A DNA stretch of 64,000 bases. It comes from Piper betle. Lineage: Eukaryota > Streptophyta > Magnoliopsida > Piperales > Piperaceae. Positions 50,934 to 61,405 of this stretch are shown one piece after another. How positions within the stretch are numbered: position 1 is the stretch's first letter; each line of letters starts with the position of its first letter. The position numbers and the translations under genes were made by a program. The notes under the pieces were generated by a model. The model did no database searches, was not told the DNA's origin, and worked only from the letters and a program-made list of their open reading frames with translations. The stretch covers positions 24,510-88,509 of the forward strand of contig JAURVB010012300.1 of assembly GCA_033002965.1 (NCBI GenBank). The letters run 5' to 3'.

Positions 50934-51911
50934 CATAGGGCGCGCACACAAAATTTTGCATAGGTTTTATATAAATACTATTTTGAAAAGTTTTACATGG
51001 ATACTATTTTATAAAATATCCCTGAAAAATTAGCTGTATTATAAGTTGCCAAATCGTGAATGTACGTATAATATACGTAGAGGGTGGATAACGTATGAGT
51101 TTGTAGGTATTATAAATTACATTTATCTCATGATCTACCGACCACACACGTGAATTTTGCAGATCCTTAACAGTGACCCAGAAACAAAAAACAGACAATC
51201 TTCTCGAGAATGAGAAAAAAGATAAGACAAAGAAATATGTGCAGAACATTTATAATTGCCCAATTGTTGTTGATATTGTTAGAACACATCTTAATCTAAG
51301 TTACGAACGCAAACTCTTAGCCAGATCAATTTTTACTTTTGTTAAGCAACCATGATCATAGCAATCTTGCATTTATAGAAGATGGCCGCTATATATCTAA
51401 GCTAAGATGCAGAGATTGGAGATGGCAGAGGTAGATACTTTACCAACTGGTAGATGACTGAGCCGGTCGTGATGGTCCAAAACCTGCCGGCGAAGGAGTC
51501 GGCTATGAGACCACCGATGATGGGCGTTAGGCTTCCTGTTCCTGCGAAGTTGGTTAGTGTGGTTGAAGCCTTAACCAGAGGCATGTGTAGCTCTTGGGTC
51601 ATATATGTTATCATGTTGGCATGCAAACCAGTTGCCGCAAATTTGTCACAAAATTCATTGGCTGGTAATCACCAAACAAACAAGAAGAAAACCCACATTA
51701 CACAAGCTTCTCTGTTCCATTCTTTTGGATGGTATAGTTGGTAAAGAGATCATCAAGGTGATGGGTAAACTTCACCTAAGATGAATGGCATAGTTCTGAT
51801 GCCCCCAACCACCTTCTTCTTTCCCTGATCAGCTCCATTATCCTCGGCCATGTTTGCCGAGATAGGTGGAGAAGCAGTCATGGGCTTATTCTCTTCCCCA
51901 TCGTCGACCAT
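47860..51911 (-). CDS. NPF3.1: NRT1/PTR family transporter, NPF3.1-like, one frame break
   Basis: A proton-coupled 12-helix membrane transporter; NPF3.1 of Arabidopsis is linked to nitrite, nitrate and gibberellin transport. Exons 51911-51776, 51661-51444, 50178-49619 and 48768-47860 have GT-AG sites and exact phases. Diagnostic phrases: [113 protein letters not shown]. Near the start, where the family has the proton-coupling ExxE(K/R) motif, it reads E48-F-C-D-K52, an Asp for the second Glu. In exon 4, after [14 protein letters not shown], the frame must change to reach PASMSVF; the G run 48524-48528 (C5 on the coding strand) is one base short. Corrected length is about 607 residues, the family's size. 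The last exon is much GC-richer than the others. Intron 2 holds long TA tracts. Confidence 0.93.
49165..49410. repeat. AT-rich dispersed repeat, copy 3, in NPF intron 3
   Basis: Carries the same ordered blocks as 20073-20306: aattttatagataaattat, then tattttaattagtt and tttttattaataaaagtaga. Non-coding. Confidence 0.5.
50748..50931. repeat. Two (TA)n tracts in NPF intron 2
   Basis: TA runs at 50748-50779 and 50852-50931 flank a 70-bp spacer containing the alternating cacgcgcgc. Both runs are self-complementary. Confidence 0.9.
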
Positions 51912-52310
51912 TTTTTTACTCGGATAGAATATTTGTGTATAAAATCAAGGCAAGTTAGTGAAGTATATATAGACATCTGGTAGGGACTTGAAGAAAGTGT
52001 GGACCTTCTTTTTACTGTAGCTCCGTTTTTGTTTTTGCCATTTTATATTGTGAATGCTGGTGATGCAACCGGTGCCTAATAAAACATTGGGATGGTGAAA
52101 AGAATTAAAGATGGTATTTTTCTGCCATTGCTCGGGAATAGAGAAAAAGTTATATATAAACCAGTGATGGATAACAAGGCGGTGATATGCTTTTCACTTC
52201 ATAAATCACGTGGTAGGCTCGTTTATGGGGATGTGCGCCTATAGAACACTGTTACAAAACTCCCATGAGTAAATGAAAACTATCCAAGAATATAAAAATA
52301 GAAAATTTAT
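51912..52310. other. Upstream region of NPF3.1
   Basis: Non-coding DNA 5' of the NPF start; tatatata at 51966-51972 is about 55 bp upstream of the ATG and could be a TATA element. Nothing else is seen. Confidence 0.4.
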
Positions 52311-52314
52311 AGGG

Positions 52315-53138
52315 TTACACGGACTCGAACAGTAGACCTTCTCGGTAAGGCCTATTTTATTCGGAATTGGCCGATTTAAATTAGATCGGTTTACTTCCGG
52401 TTCAAAAAATGAGTTGAATCGGTCTTCATACGAATCGGTCGGTGAATCGGTTGATTCGAGCCGATTCTAAAATCGGCCTAAATTAGCCAATTCTGGATAG
52501 TTGCAATAGACTGGGCGGCAACAGCGAGCGGCAAGGGTAACGATTGGGCGACGGGGGGCTGGGTCGGGGACAGGGGGAAGAAGATCTAGAGGTGCGGAAG
52601 GGGTGGCGAGGCGGGGCGATGGTGGATGACCGGGTCGACGCCAAAGGAAGTGGAGTGCAAGGGGTGCTGGGCCGTGCAGGAGGCGGCGTGGGGGCAGCAG
52701 GGGGACGAGGCGGGCAGGGGGCGGTGCGGGGCTGGCGACGGCGGGAAAGGACGAGGCAGGGCTAGTAGGGGGGATGGGTGCGGCGACGGGGAAGGAGGGC
52801 GATGGGTGTGGGAAAGAAAGGGAAATAAATAAATAAACAGTCATAGGCATTTTTTATAATTAAAAATTTACTCGAATCCAACTCAAATAAAAAATAATAA
52901 CTAATTTTAAATAATAAAAAATTCAAAAAATATGAAAAAATATCATAAAAAATAATACGTATCATAATATCAAAAGGACATGTTCTATAACTAATAACAT
53001 ACCGATTTTGACTAAACTGAAATTTTTTATAAGAATAATTTGGACCGATTCAACTAAACCAATTCTTGACCGATTTGATCTGATTCAATGACTCCCTCGA
53101 AAACCGATTTCAATTCCGATTCCAATTTTTGCAACTAT
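52315..53138. mobile_element. hAT-like ATCGG-family element, copy C (diverged)
   Basis: The left part is rich in aatcggtc/gccgatt motifs; a GC-rich core (52505-52830) follows, then an AT-rich tail homologous to 54470-54650, and a right end in ccgattccaatttttgcaac. This is the same architecture as copies at 53918 and 60.5 kb. The left end is not defined and no target duplication was found. Open frames in the GC-rich core are composition artefacts. Confidence 0.5.
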
Positions 53139-53909
53139 ACTATAAAAACATTTGTAGAATCGGTAATTAAATCGGATTTTTAAGAACTTTGAATTGAACG
53201 GGTTTAAACTGATTCATGGCTTACTTTTAATCGATAAATTTAATAAGATTGCATACATGTTTGTAGAAAAATTAGTTTTTTATTGACAATAAAATATAAA
53301 AAATATTGAAGTATAAATCTTTTTGTTAAATTATATTTGATTATAAAACAAAGTATTCTTAAGTAAATTTTATCCAAGTCGAGCTGAATTGGCTGAATAG
53401 AACTTGTTCATACCGATTCTCACAACAATCATCTTAGTTATTTGATTGCATATTTTTAACCCTTCTCTATATTCCTGATGAATGATCAACTACTTAATTA
53501 TGACTATATATCATTCCTAACTTGTATAAATCTAACCTACCTATGTTTAGAGATTGATTGCTTAAATTGTTAAGTGCGGTAGGAATGCTCGTACGTGTAC
53601 CGACAAATTTAATTTCATCGGAGTGTCCTGCCTACTTATATCATGTTGAGTATATATATGCCTGTAAAGTCGACTAATTAATCACCTGTAGGTTACACAA
53701 GAAGTTAAACATGATTATAAATTATATATTAACAATTATTATCTTAAATTGTATGATTAGATGGAAGACAAAAAAATGGTTTGTCATGTGAATGAATAGA
53801 AGGTGATTATATTTCTAGCCACCTTCTAGAATAATTAATTACTGATGGGTGATTACTTGACTAAAATGATGGTAGATAGATTTCAATTTTGTAGAAAAAT
53901 TTTCGTTGA
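53139..53909. other. Intergenic
   Basis: AT-rich. Loose aatcggtaattaaatcgg and accgattctca motifs near 53155 and 53415 may be further scraps of the same element family. No gene. Confidence 0.35.
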
Positions 53910-53917
53910 AATAGAAT

Positions 53918-54748
53918 CACTGTTGCACGAATCGGCCGATTCCGTGAATCGCAATTAAATCGGATCGGCGCGATGCCGATCCGATTTAACACGGAATCGG
54001 AATCGGCCGATTTAAATTGGAATCGGTTTTTTAATGAAATTACTAAAATACCCTAGGTATAATTTTTATTAAATTATTTAAGTATGGGTAAAATGGTAAT
54101 TTGGATTTTAAAAACCTAAAATCAAACCCGCTCCCCCCACGCCGCCGCCGCTCGTCCGCCCGCCGCCGCCCCGTTTCCGCCCTCCGCCGTGCTCCCCGAC
54201 TCCGGGCTCGCCGCCGACCGGGCTACCGACCTCGCCGCCGACCTCGCAACGTCGCCGCCGAAGTGTGGCCGGACCGAATCGGGCTGTGACGCACGAATCG
54301 CCGCGACTCGCCGCCGACTCGCCGCCGCTCCGGGCCGCCTCGCCGCCGGCTGCGGGCCGCTGACTGTTCGTCCGACCGGGCTGCCGACATCCTCCGACAT
54401 CGCCGCCGCGAGACTCGCGCGCCGACCGGGCCGCCGGCGGTGGCGGCGGCGGGGGTAAAGAGTGGCATTCTCGTAATTAAAAGTTGACTCGAGTCTAACT
54501 CGAGTCAAAAATAATAATTAATTCTAAATAATTTAAAAAATCTTAAAAAATATTTAAAAATATCAGAAACTATAATACACAGAATAATATCAAAATAACA
54601 TCAATACCCAATTTTAATATATTTATATTATAAATTGTCAAATTATTATATATGACCGATTAAATTAATTTGGACCGATTTAACTGAACCGATCTCTTAG
54701 CCGATTCAGACCGATTCACGATTCCGATTCCGAATTCATGCAACCATG
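53918..54748. mobile_element. hAT-like ATCGG-family element, copy A, perfect 8-bp target duplication
   Basis: Flanked by AATAGAAT on both sides (53910-53917 and 54749-54756). Ends are inverted: CACTGTTGCACGAATCGG at the left and, on the other strand, CATGGTTGCATGAATTCGG at the right, with the CA..TTGCA form of hAT ends. Inside: clusters of atcggccgatt, a 65-bp AT-rich block, a GCC-rich core (54125-54460), then an AT-rich tail (54465-54650). It is 831 bp and encodes no transposase. The Arg/Ala-rich frames of the core are not convincing proteins. Confidence 0.8.
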
Positions 54749-56680
54749 AATAGAATATAATAATTTAATATGTTAAAGATAGATTTTAATTTTAGAGAGA
54801 GACTTTAATTGAATGAGATAATCTAGATTTTTAGTAGAAGTGTGCATATAAACTTTCCTTTTAAGCCAACTATTTTGAAGAGATGATTCGGACTTATAAT
54901 ATTGTACTTGGGTCAAATTATTACAAACGGTATTAGAGTCAATAGTTAGCCTGAAATTAGATATATGATGGGGCCATATGTTATACACGCTAAGCTCTTG
55001 AGCTAAATATAGAAATTTCGAGGAAGGAATTTTTTAAACATGAGTGAAGTATAAGATCCTAAATTAATTAATCTCACATCTGATACTAATCATGATAAAA
55101 TCTAATATATTAATTGAGATGTACTTGTAATCTTTAATTTTGGTTAATTATTTTTATAGAAATGACTAGGCTTATTAATTTATGCTTAGGCCAAATACAA
55201 ATGACATTAATTAATTAGGCTCGTTAACTTGCACTTGAGTCATAATATTATGTTTTGATTTATTTCTTATTTTTTTATATCTCAAGTGGTTGAATCTCCT
55301 TACTTTTCTAACAGATTGCAACTTTTTACTCCCTCCTACTTTTCATCATAGAGAGACTTTCAATTCTCTTTATATTTGTATGGGTAGATTAATTAAATGT
55401 TATAACAATATATAGTGTGTTTAATTATATGTGTCAATGCATTTGATACATGTAAATAATCAATATCAATAGCTAATCCTTTTTTTAGATAATAAGATTG
55501 ACTGAAAGGTGGAAGGATGAACTTAGTAATTACAAAAAAATGATAATTTTTGCTTTGTAAAACAAAAAACGATAATTTTTATATCATGATAACTTATAAA
55601 ATAATATGAGTTGTTTATATACGTCCCCAACGGTGTCGCCAACACCGCTCGAGAAAGAGGCGACAATGGTTAGAGGACAAAACACAGCTTCGCCACCATG
55701 GCTACTTCCTGCCACAGAGTTTCTTATAAACGACGATTTTTACTGCATACCCTATGGCATTGATCGATTCCTTGTTTCAACAGCTACAAATCACTTCTTC
55801 CAATCAACCATGCATACATGATATATAACAGCTGCCACATGGCCACATTCTTGTTTCATTTGGCATCAATCAAAATAGAATTCAACTTCTCTACAGATCG
55901 AGATGGTTCAAAAATAAACAAGAAATTAAAATTTATCTACAGAGATTCCTTATCTGATCACGTCCTTTCCTATCTCCAAGTTTAAGAGGCCATGCATACG
56001 TATGGGATGACGCATTTAGTCGAGGCCATTGTGTCCAGTAACAATGAAAGAAGTCATCGACTTATATGTTTATTATCAGATATGGCGGTCCCATGCATGC
56101 AACATTGATTGAGAAAGGGGGCCTCCAATATGTTGCTTGAAGTTGCAGGGTCTCGTGATACCTAACAAAATTGCATCCAAGTACTATCATTCTTATATTT
56201 ATCATATATGTAATTTCATCATCTTCTTGTAGAAAAACAAAATTGCATTCTCCTATATATTTTAGTGCATCCCTCTTTTAGAGTTCACGTTTGTGACATT
56301 GTTCTACTTCCCTAGCTCATACTTGATTAATCATATGGAGTCGGATGGATTTTTCTGGTTGTTTTCGAAGACATTATATGCCGTCATACTTGTCCGCTTA
56401 CTAAGGTCCTTGCCCACATCTTAGACTACTTTAATAATTGGCTGAATTTTATAATTAGATGTGTCAATGACTTATTAATGATTGGGGACAGGGATTATGA
56501 CATATACTTACACTACCAAACAAAAACGGGTGGGGCTCTACATTGATAAAACCAGTTTCTCCAATGAGTGAGCTATACATACTTTTATAAATTGTAATGA
56601 CCTCGCATAATTGCAAACTTATAGCCTAATTCATCTTTTTAAAATAGTTAAACTGAATTAAAGATCTATAGTTTATCTTC

Positions 56681-56966
56681 ATTAATATATTAAAATTTAC
56701 CTAATTAAGTATTATAAGTGAGACTAATTTGAAGTTATTAAAATCCATTCATCTTAAAAAATTTTATCTACGCAATTTATATATTCAGCATGTGGTTGGT
56801 GACCTTATGTCACTTCTAATCTACTAATATATTAAATCTTACTCTAATAGGTATTAAATATGAGACTAATTTAAAATTATTATAATCTACTCATCTTAGA
56901 AAATTTCATCATAGAACTTTCTACACTCAACTTATGGCTAGCGACCTTAGTCCACTTCTGATCTAG
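56681..56966. repeat. Tandem duplication, unit about 142 bp
   Basis: Two diverged copies share taatatattaaa, gagactaattt, cttaRaaaatttYatc and gtgaccttatgYca-type blocks in order. Non-coding. Confidence 0.7.
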
Positions 56967-57476
56967 CCCATTATTTAATATAATAAAGAATCAACCCAGA
57001 TATCACTTGTGACGACCACCTTTTGTCAATTATAGATCATTGCTTTAACTTTTGTTTAATTTACTTGAGACATATTGGTGAATTAGATTTCGCCATTACT
57101 AGACAAAAGTGCTTGCGTGATTTGGTTAAAGATTTTTCCTTCAATAGTAATAACCTTATTGCTTAGGTCTTTTAGATGTCATTGAAGTGCAATTAGCCAC
57201 TTTAATAAGATAATTAGGTATTCTTAGTAGGGCAAGAAAATGAATAAGTTCACTAAAAAAATAAAACATAATAAAGGAGGAAACATTGGTTCCACATAAA
57301 CCAAAACGAGTTCAGTAATAGTAGATGCTCAAGTTCTCAGTGCAAGTGCAAAAATTATTACCCATAAATGTTGTGCTCAACTCGTGGTGGTATTATTGCG
57401 TTAATACTAAAATAATTAATTTATATGATTAATAAATTTACAAAATTTAATAAAATTAGCTATCAACAATTTTAAA

Positions 57477-57482
<6 letters not shown>

Positions 57483-57531
<49 letters not shown>

Positions 57532-57532
57532 A
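57483..57532. repeat. (TA)n(TG)n microsatellite
   Basis: A TA run passing into a TG run. Confidence 0.95.
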
Positions 57533-58790
57533 GATTCTATGCTGGACTTCTTGTCTAGCGAGGTGGCCACCTTATTTAAACTAACTATAGTACACACCAT
57601 GCTGCCAACCGATTATTTTTGCCTAGGTCTACCCTCTTAACTAGAAGTATATTTTACTCATTTTCAACCATGTTACCTTGACCCAACTTTTAGCTACACT
57701 CAGTCCTGCCTTGATTGGTAATCAAGCTGGCCGGATTAAATAATTTTTTTAATCAAGAAATCTATTGAAATAAACTGATGTCAAAATAGCACTAGTGCGG
57801 ATTTCTATGAACACGTCTTAACGTAAAAATTATAAATATATATCAATATATAAAATTTTATTGTGTATTTAATGATTTTAGGGCATGCTAATTATAATTA
57901 TATCATAGTTTAAAACTCCAAACACGAACTTGCCTTGCCATGTCATGGAGTATGGTCGATTCGGAATCAACTCTAAGTTGACTCAGAGCCATTTAAATTA
58001 AATTTTTGATTATGTAAATAAATAATTTAGTATATATCACTCTTTTGATACTTAAAATTGATAGATATATAATTTATATTATTTAAATATATTGATTTAA
58101 CTAATCCATAAAAAGATAATATCTTACGATCATTTTTATGATTTTATTCAAAAAGGCACTCATAAAAACAGTCACTACGGAGTCATCCAGACAATTTGAT
58201 TCGGTAAACTATGGAATAAAGTTGAGTCGTCGGGCAATTTTTTTGGAGACCAAAAACAGATTTAAAACTATGAATTATATTTTTAGCCTTAAACAAAATA
58301 ATCAATTCCGTTGTTAATTTTTTAATTTTCCTTTGAGTGATTTTCTAACTTGAATAATATTTTTATAATCACTACTGATTAAGTAACATAACAAAATTAC
58401 AATTTTCAATTGTGAAATTTAATTGCTGATTAAATACACATGCTGAACTATGATTTGCATGGTCATCTACAACTCTTATTAATAGCATGATTATTTAATA
58501 TGTATAGCATATGGATGATCGATACAAATGATATATTTTCTATTATAAATAGATTTTAACCTACTAAAAATTATTGATTTCAAACTCTAGTAATTCCAAC
58601 ATTTTCTAAATATCATAAAGATTACCACTTTATTATTTATGAATAAAAACAGAGCACTAGAATACTATCAGGGTGTATGAAAATTCTTAAACATTGATAT
58701 ATTTATTATAAAATAATAATTTATTAATCATCAATCAAACAACAACCCCCAACCACTCCATTCTTCATCTTCCTTAGCCATAAAAATTCG

Positions 58791-59594
58791 ATCTGTGAGC
58801 AAAATCGAAAGTATTGGTGTTCTGATATCGTTTTATGTGGTTATTGCTTTGAATTTGATAATGAATAAAATAAAATACATAAATTATTTGAGAGAAAAAA
58901 ATGATTTTATTAAAATTAAATATTTTTTTCAAAATTTCAATAAAACTTTAGTCTATTTCTATCTGGTTTTTGAAAAGGACGATGTTATTTATAACTTTCT
59001 TTTCGGGTTTAACAAACGAAAAAAAATTAAGGAAAATAACATTCATTTTTGTTATTTAACACAAAAGAACTGACAAAAGATGATAACGTACAGATTATGA
59101 TGTAATAAAGTTCAACCAAATACTCTTCCGATGAGTATAAGTTGACCCATCAGCTCTGGCAGTTTTGTTTGATCCGCCATATTTTACTTTCTTCTTTATA
59201 GAATCTCACCAATTTTTCGATCGAGCGAGCGAGGGGTACAAAATTAATTAAATTTATTTTTCGATTAAAAGTATGATTCTGGACCACAAGAATTTTTTAT
59301 TTAATATGCACCTGTAATAGGTATTGGTATTTATCTAGATTTTGTTCTCTTGTTATCGGTTGATAAGGTAGAAGTTATTTTATTTAATTATTTTTAATTA
59401 ATTAAAATTAATTTAAAAATAAAATATTATAAAATATAAAAATATGAAAAAACAAGTTTTCATGAATAATATGTAAAATGAAGTATAAAAAGACTCTTAA
59501 AAATCTGTGCAACAAAAGATCTTAAATTTGAGACTTTTTACATCAAAAATATTTTTTAAAATAAAGATATTCGTGTTTGGATGGCGTAAACCTT
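58791..59594. other. AT-rich region with an unassigned open frame
   Basis: 58795-59073 is an open frame of 92 codons, rich in Lys, Phe, Ile and Asn (phrases KIKYFFQNFNKTLVYFYLVF), a composition typical of plastid genes. It lies next to plastid-derived pieces but I cannot match it to any plastid gene. It may be more plastid DNA or chance. Confidence 0.3.
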
Positions 59595-59730
59595 ATAAAA
59601 ACCTTATATTCCCTCAAGTGGTTCTATCCCATGGAAATGCTTTTCAATGGAACTTTAGTTTTAATGGAAGTGGTTTCATTTGATGGGCTGATAATAGCCC
59701 GACTCAGTCGATCATTTATTCTAGAATTTA
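59595..59730 (+). pseudogene. Plastid-derived psbD/psbC junction fragment (NUPT)
   Basis: The stretch aaaaccttatattccct to ggttctatccc, then atggaaatgcttttcaatgg and aactttagttttaa, follows the plastid psbD end and the overlapping psbC start (METLFNGTL), then after a gap the tggtttc..tgggc..gcccgact segment of psbC. There are many substitutions and a deletion of about 20 bp. In plastids the two photosystem II genes overlap this way. It is non-functional nuclear (or mitochondrion-relayed) plastid DNA. Confidence 0.75.
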
Positions 59731-60091
59731 GAATTTTCTTCTATTTTAATTTGAAATCAAATATTCACAAGCTTCCTAAGTAATCCTTTTTTCTTCTTGG
59801 TAAGAGTCGATGCTTCCAGATATCCAAGTAAAGATCCCAAGTAATATAAGTTAATAACTCGAGTTTTTGACAATTTTAAAAATACATATATATGAGATAA
59901 TAAGAAATAAGGAACAATCAAATCATAATGTTTTTTTGTGCCCATTCACCCGCATTTATCCGCACAGTAAAATGAATCTTCGAAATCATTCGTTTCAATA
60001 TACCCCGGTCGACCAGTAAAGAAATATTCACTTGTTTTTAGGATCATGAAATATTCCGCTTTTTATTCTTTATTCAATTTCATTTCCTATA

Positions 60092-60317
60092 ATGGGTTTA
60101 CGTTTAATACACGAGATTCTTTTAATATTTTTGGGGTCTTAATTGTAGGAACTCTAATAATATTACGTATCAATACAATACATTTAATTTTTTCTTTGAG
60201 TTTAATTTTTGTTTGTATATCTTTGTTTTATGCTTTATCTAATTCCTATTTTATAGTAGCCGCATGCTTTATAAATATTTTAATAATACTTGGCGTGATG
60301 TTTATCCATCGATAATG
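60092..60317 (+). pseudogene. Plastid-derived ndhG 5' fragment (NUPT)
   Basis: The frame starting at the ATG at 60092 aligns with the start of plastid ndhG (NADH dehydrogenase-like subunit 6). In a shifted frame it reads FVCISLFYALSNSYF, then VAA, then INILIILGVMF, against LVCISLFYILSNSHFVAAA..INVLIIFAVMF. The middle has lost about eight codons (QLLIYVGA) and the 5' part is frameshifted. It ends where unrelated DNA begins near 60318. It lies about 360 bp from the psbD/psbC piece, although the genes are far apart in plastid genomes. Confidence 0.8.
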
Positions 60318-60495
60318 CATTTCTGCCTTAGCGAGGAGCCTTGGGATTTCAGGGCAGTGGATCGCTCGCCATTCGACTTCAGCTTCTCTGCTGCACAAAT
60401 GGTCGATTTCGTCCGAATCACCGATGCACATCGCATCGGCATCACACCGATGCAGCTTGGAGTTGGGCTCAGTGGCCCCGTTCGTTCACGAATCG

Positions 60496-60587
60496 GTCGT
60501 TTCCTACCGATTCCATCCGACGTCTTCTAATCGGACATCAGCCGTAGGCCGCGAATCGCTCTTCCACGAAACTACCACAACTACCAT
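60496..60587 (+). repeat. Duplicated copy of the GSTZ 5' leader
   Basis: ttcctaccgattcc..tccgacgtcttct..acatcagcc..taggccgcg..ctcttccacga..ccacaact follows, in order, the leader at 61305-61396 just before the GSTZ ATG. The upstream copy has small extra aatcg-type inserts. The hAT-like copy B lies between the two. Confidence 0.65.
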
Positions 60588-60589
60588 CT

Positions 60590-61301
60590 TATGTATGATT
60601 TTTATTAAATTATTTAAGTATGGGTAAAATGGTAATTTGGATTTTAAAAACCTACCCCTCTCCCCTGCTTCCGCCATCGCATTTGCTCCGCCACCCTCCG
60701 CCACGCTTCCACCGTCCGACCTCAGTTCCGTCCGACCACGCCACCGCCGCCTGATTCCGACATCAGCTCCGCCCCTCCGTCGCGCTTCCGCCGTCCGACG
60801 CTGCGCCCGATTCCGAACTCAGCTTTTGCCGTCCGACGCTTCCACCCTGATTCTTCCGCGCTTCCGCCGTGATTCCACCTCGATTCCGCTGTCTGACGCT
60901 CCACCCGACCTTCCAACCATGTCACCGTCGTCCGACCTCAGCTCCGTCCGACTACGCCACCGCCGCCCGATTCCGAGGGTGGCATTCTCATAATTAAAAG
61001 TTGACTTAAGTCTAACTCGATTTAAAAATAATAATTAATTCTAAATAATTTTAAAAATTTTATAAAAATATTTAAAAATATCATAAACTATAATACACAG
61101 AATAATATCAAAATAATATTAATACCTAATTTTAATATATTTATATTATGAACTGTCAAATTATTATATATGATCGATTAAACTAATTTAGACCGATTTA
61201 ACTAAACCAATTCGTGGCCAATTCAGACCGATTCCGATTCCCATTCCGACTCCTTCTTACAACCAATTTCGATTCCGATTCCGATTCATTCGTGCAACCG
61301 T
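60590..61301. mobile_element. hAT-like ATCGG-family element, copy B
   Basis: 60595-60655 is nearly identical to 54056-54118 of copy A, and 60973-61300 nearly identical to 54463-54748, including the right end in ..gattcattcgtgcaacc. The core (60656-60972) is again GC-rich but of different sequence, with an internal repeat of cgtccgacctcagYtccgtc. The left inverted end is not clear; a ttcacgaatcggtcg string at 60486 may be what remains. It ends about 100 bp before the GSTZ ATG. Confidence 0.65.
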
Positions 61302-61405
61302 CCCGATCGCCTTCTTCCTTCTCTTCCTATCGAATCCTCCGACGTCTTCTTCACATCGCCTAGGCCGCGTCTCTTCCACGACCCACAACTCCATCCTCTC
61401 CTACC

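Larger units (their letters stand above)
54757..58790. other. Intergenic
   Basis: No gene is supported; a 71-codon frame at 55606-55821 has no recognisable domain. Near 54895-54960 a stretch with aacggtattagagtcaatag resembles the end and primer site of a small retroelement. Contains the tandem duplication at 56681-56966 and a (TA)n(TG)n tract at 57483-57532. Confidence 0.4.

Noticed and set aside
50750..51033. Tyr/Ile repeat proteins
   Set aside because: Translations of (TA)n microsatellites.
52318..52350. tRNA-like T-arm on the minus strand (ttcgagtcc)
   Set aside because: The flanking bases do not pair into a T stem and no anticodon or D arm is present.
52467..52850. Pro-rich open frame with a hydrophobic start
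   Set aside because: GC-rich core of hAT-like copy C; no homology and opposite-strand frames are equally open.
54122..54508. Arg/Ala-rich open frames on both strands
   Set aside because: They arise from the GCC-rich core of a transposon, with no domain and equal openness in several frames.
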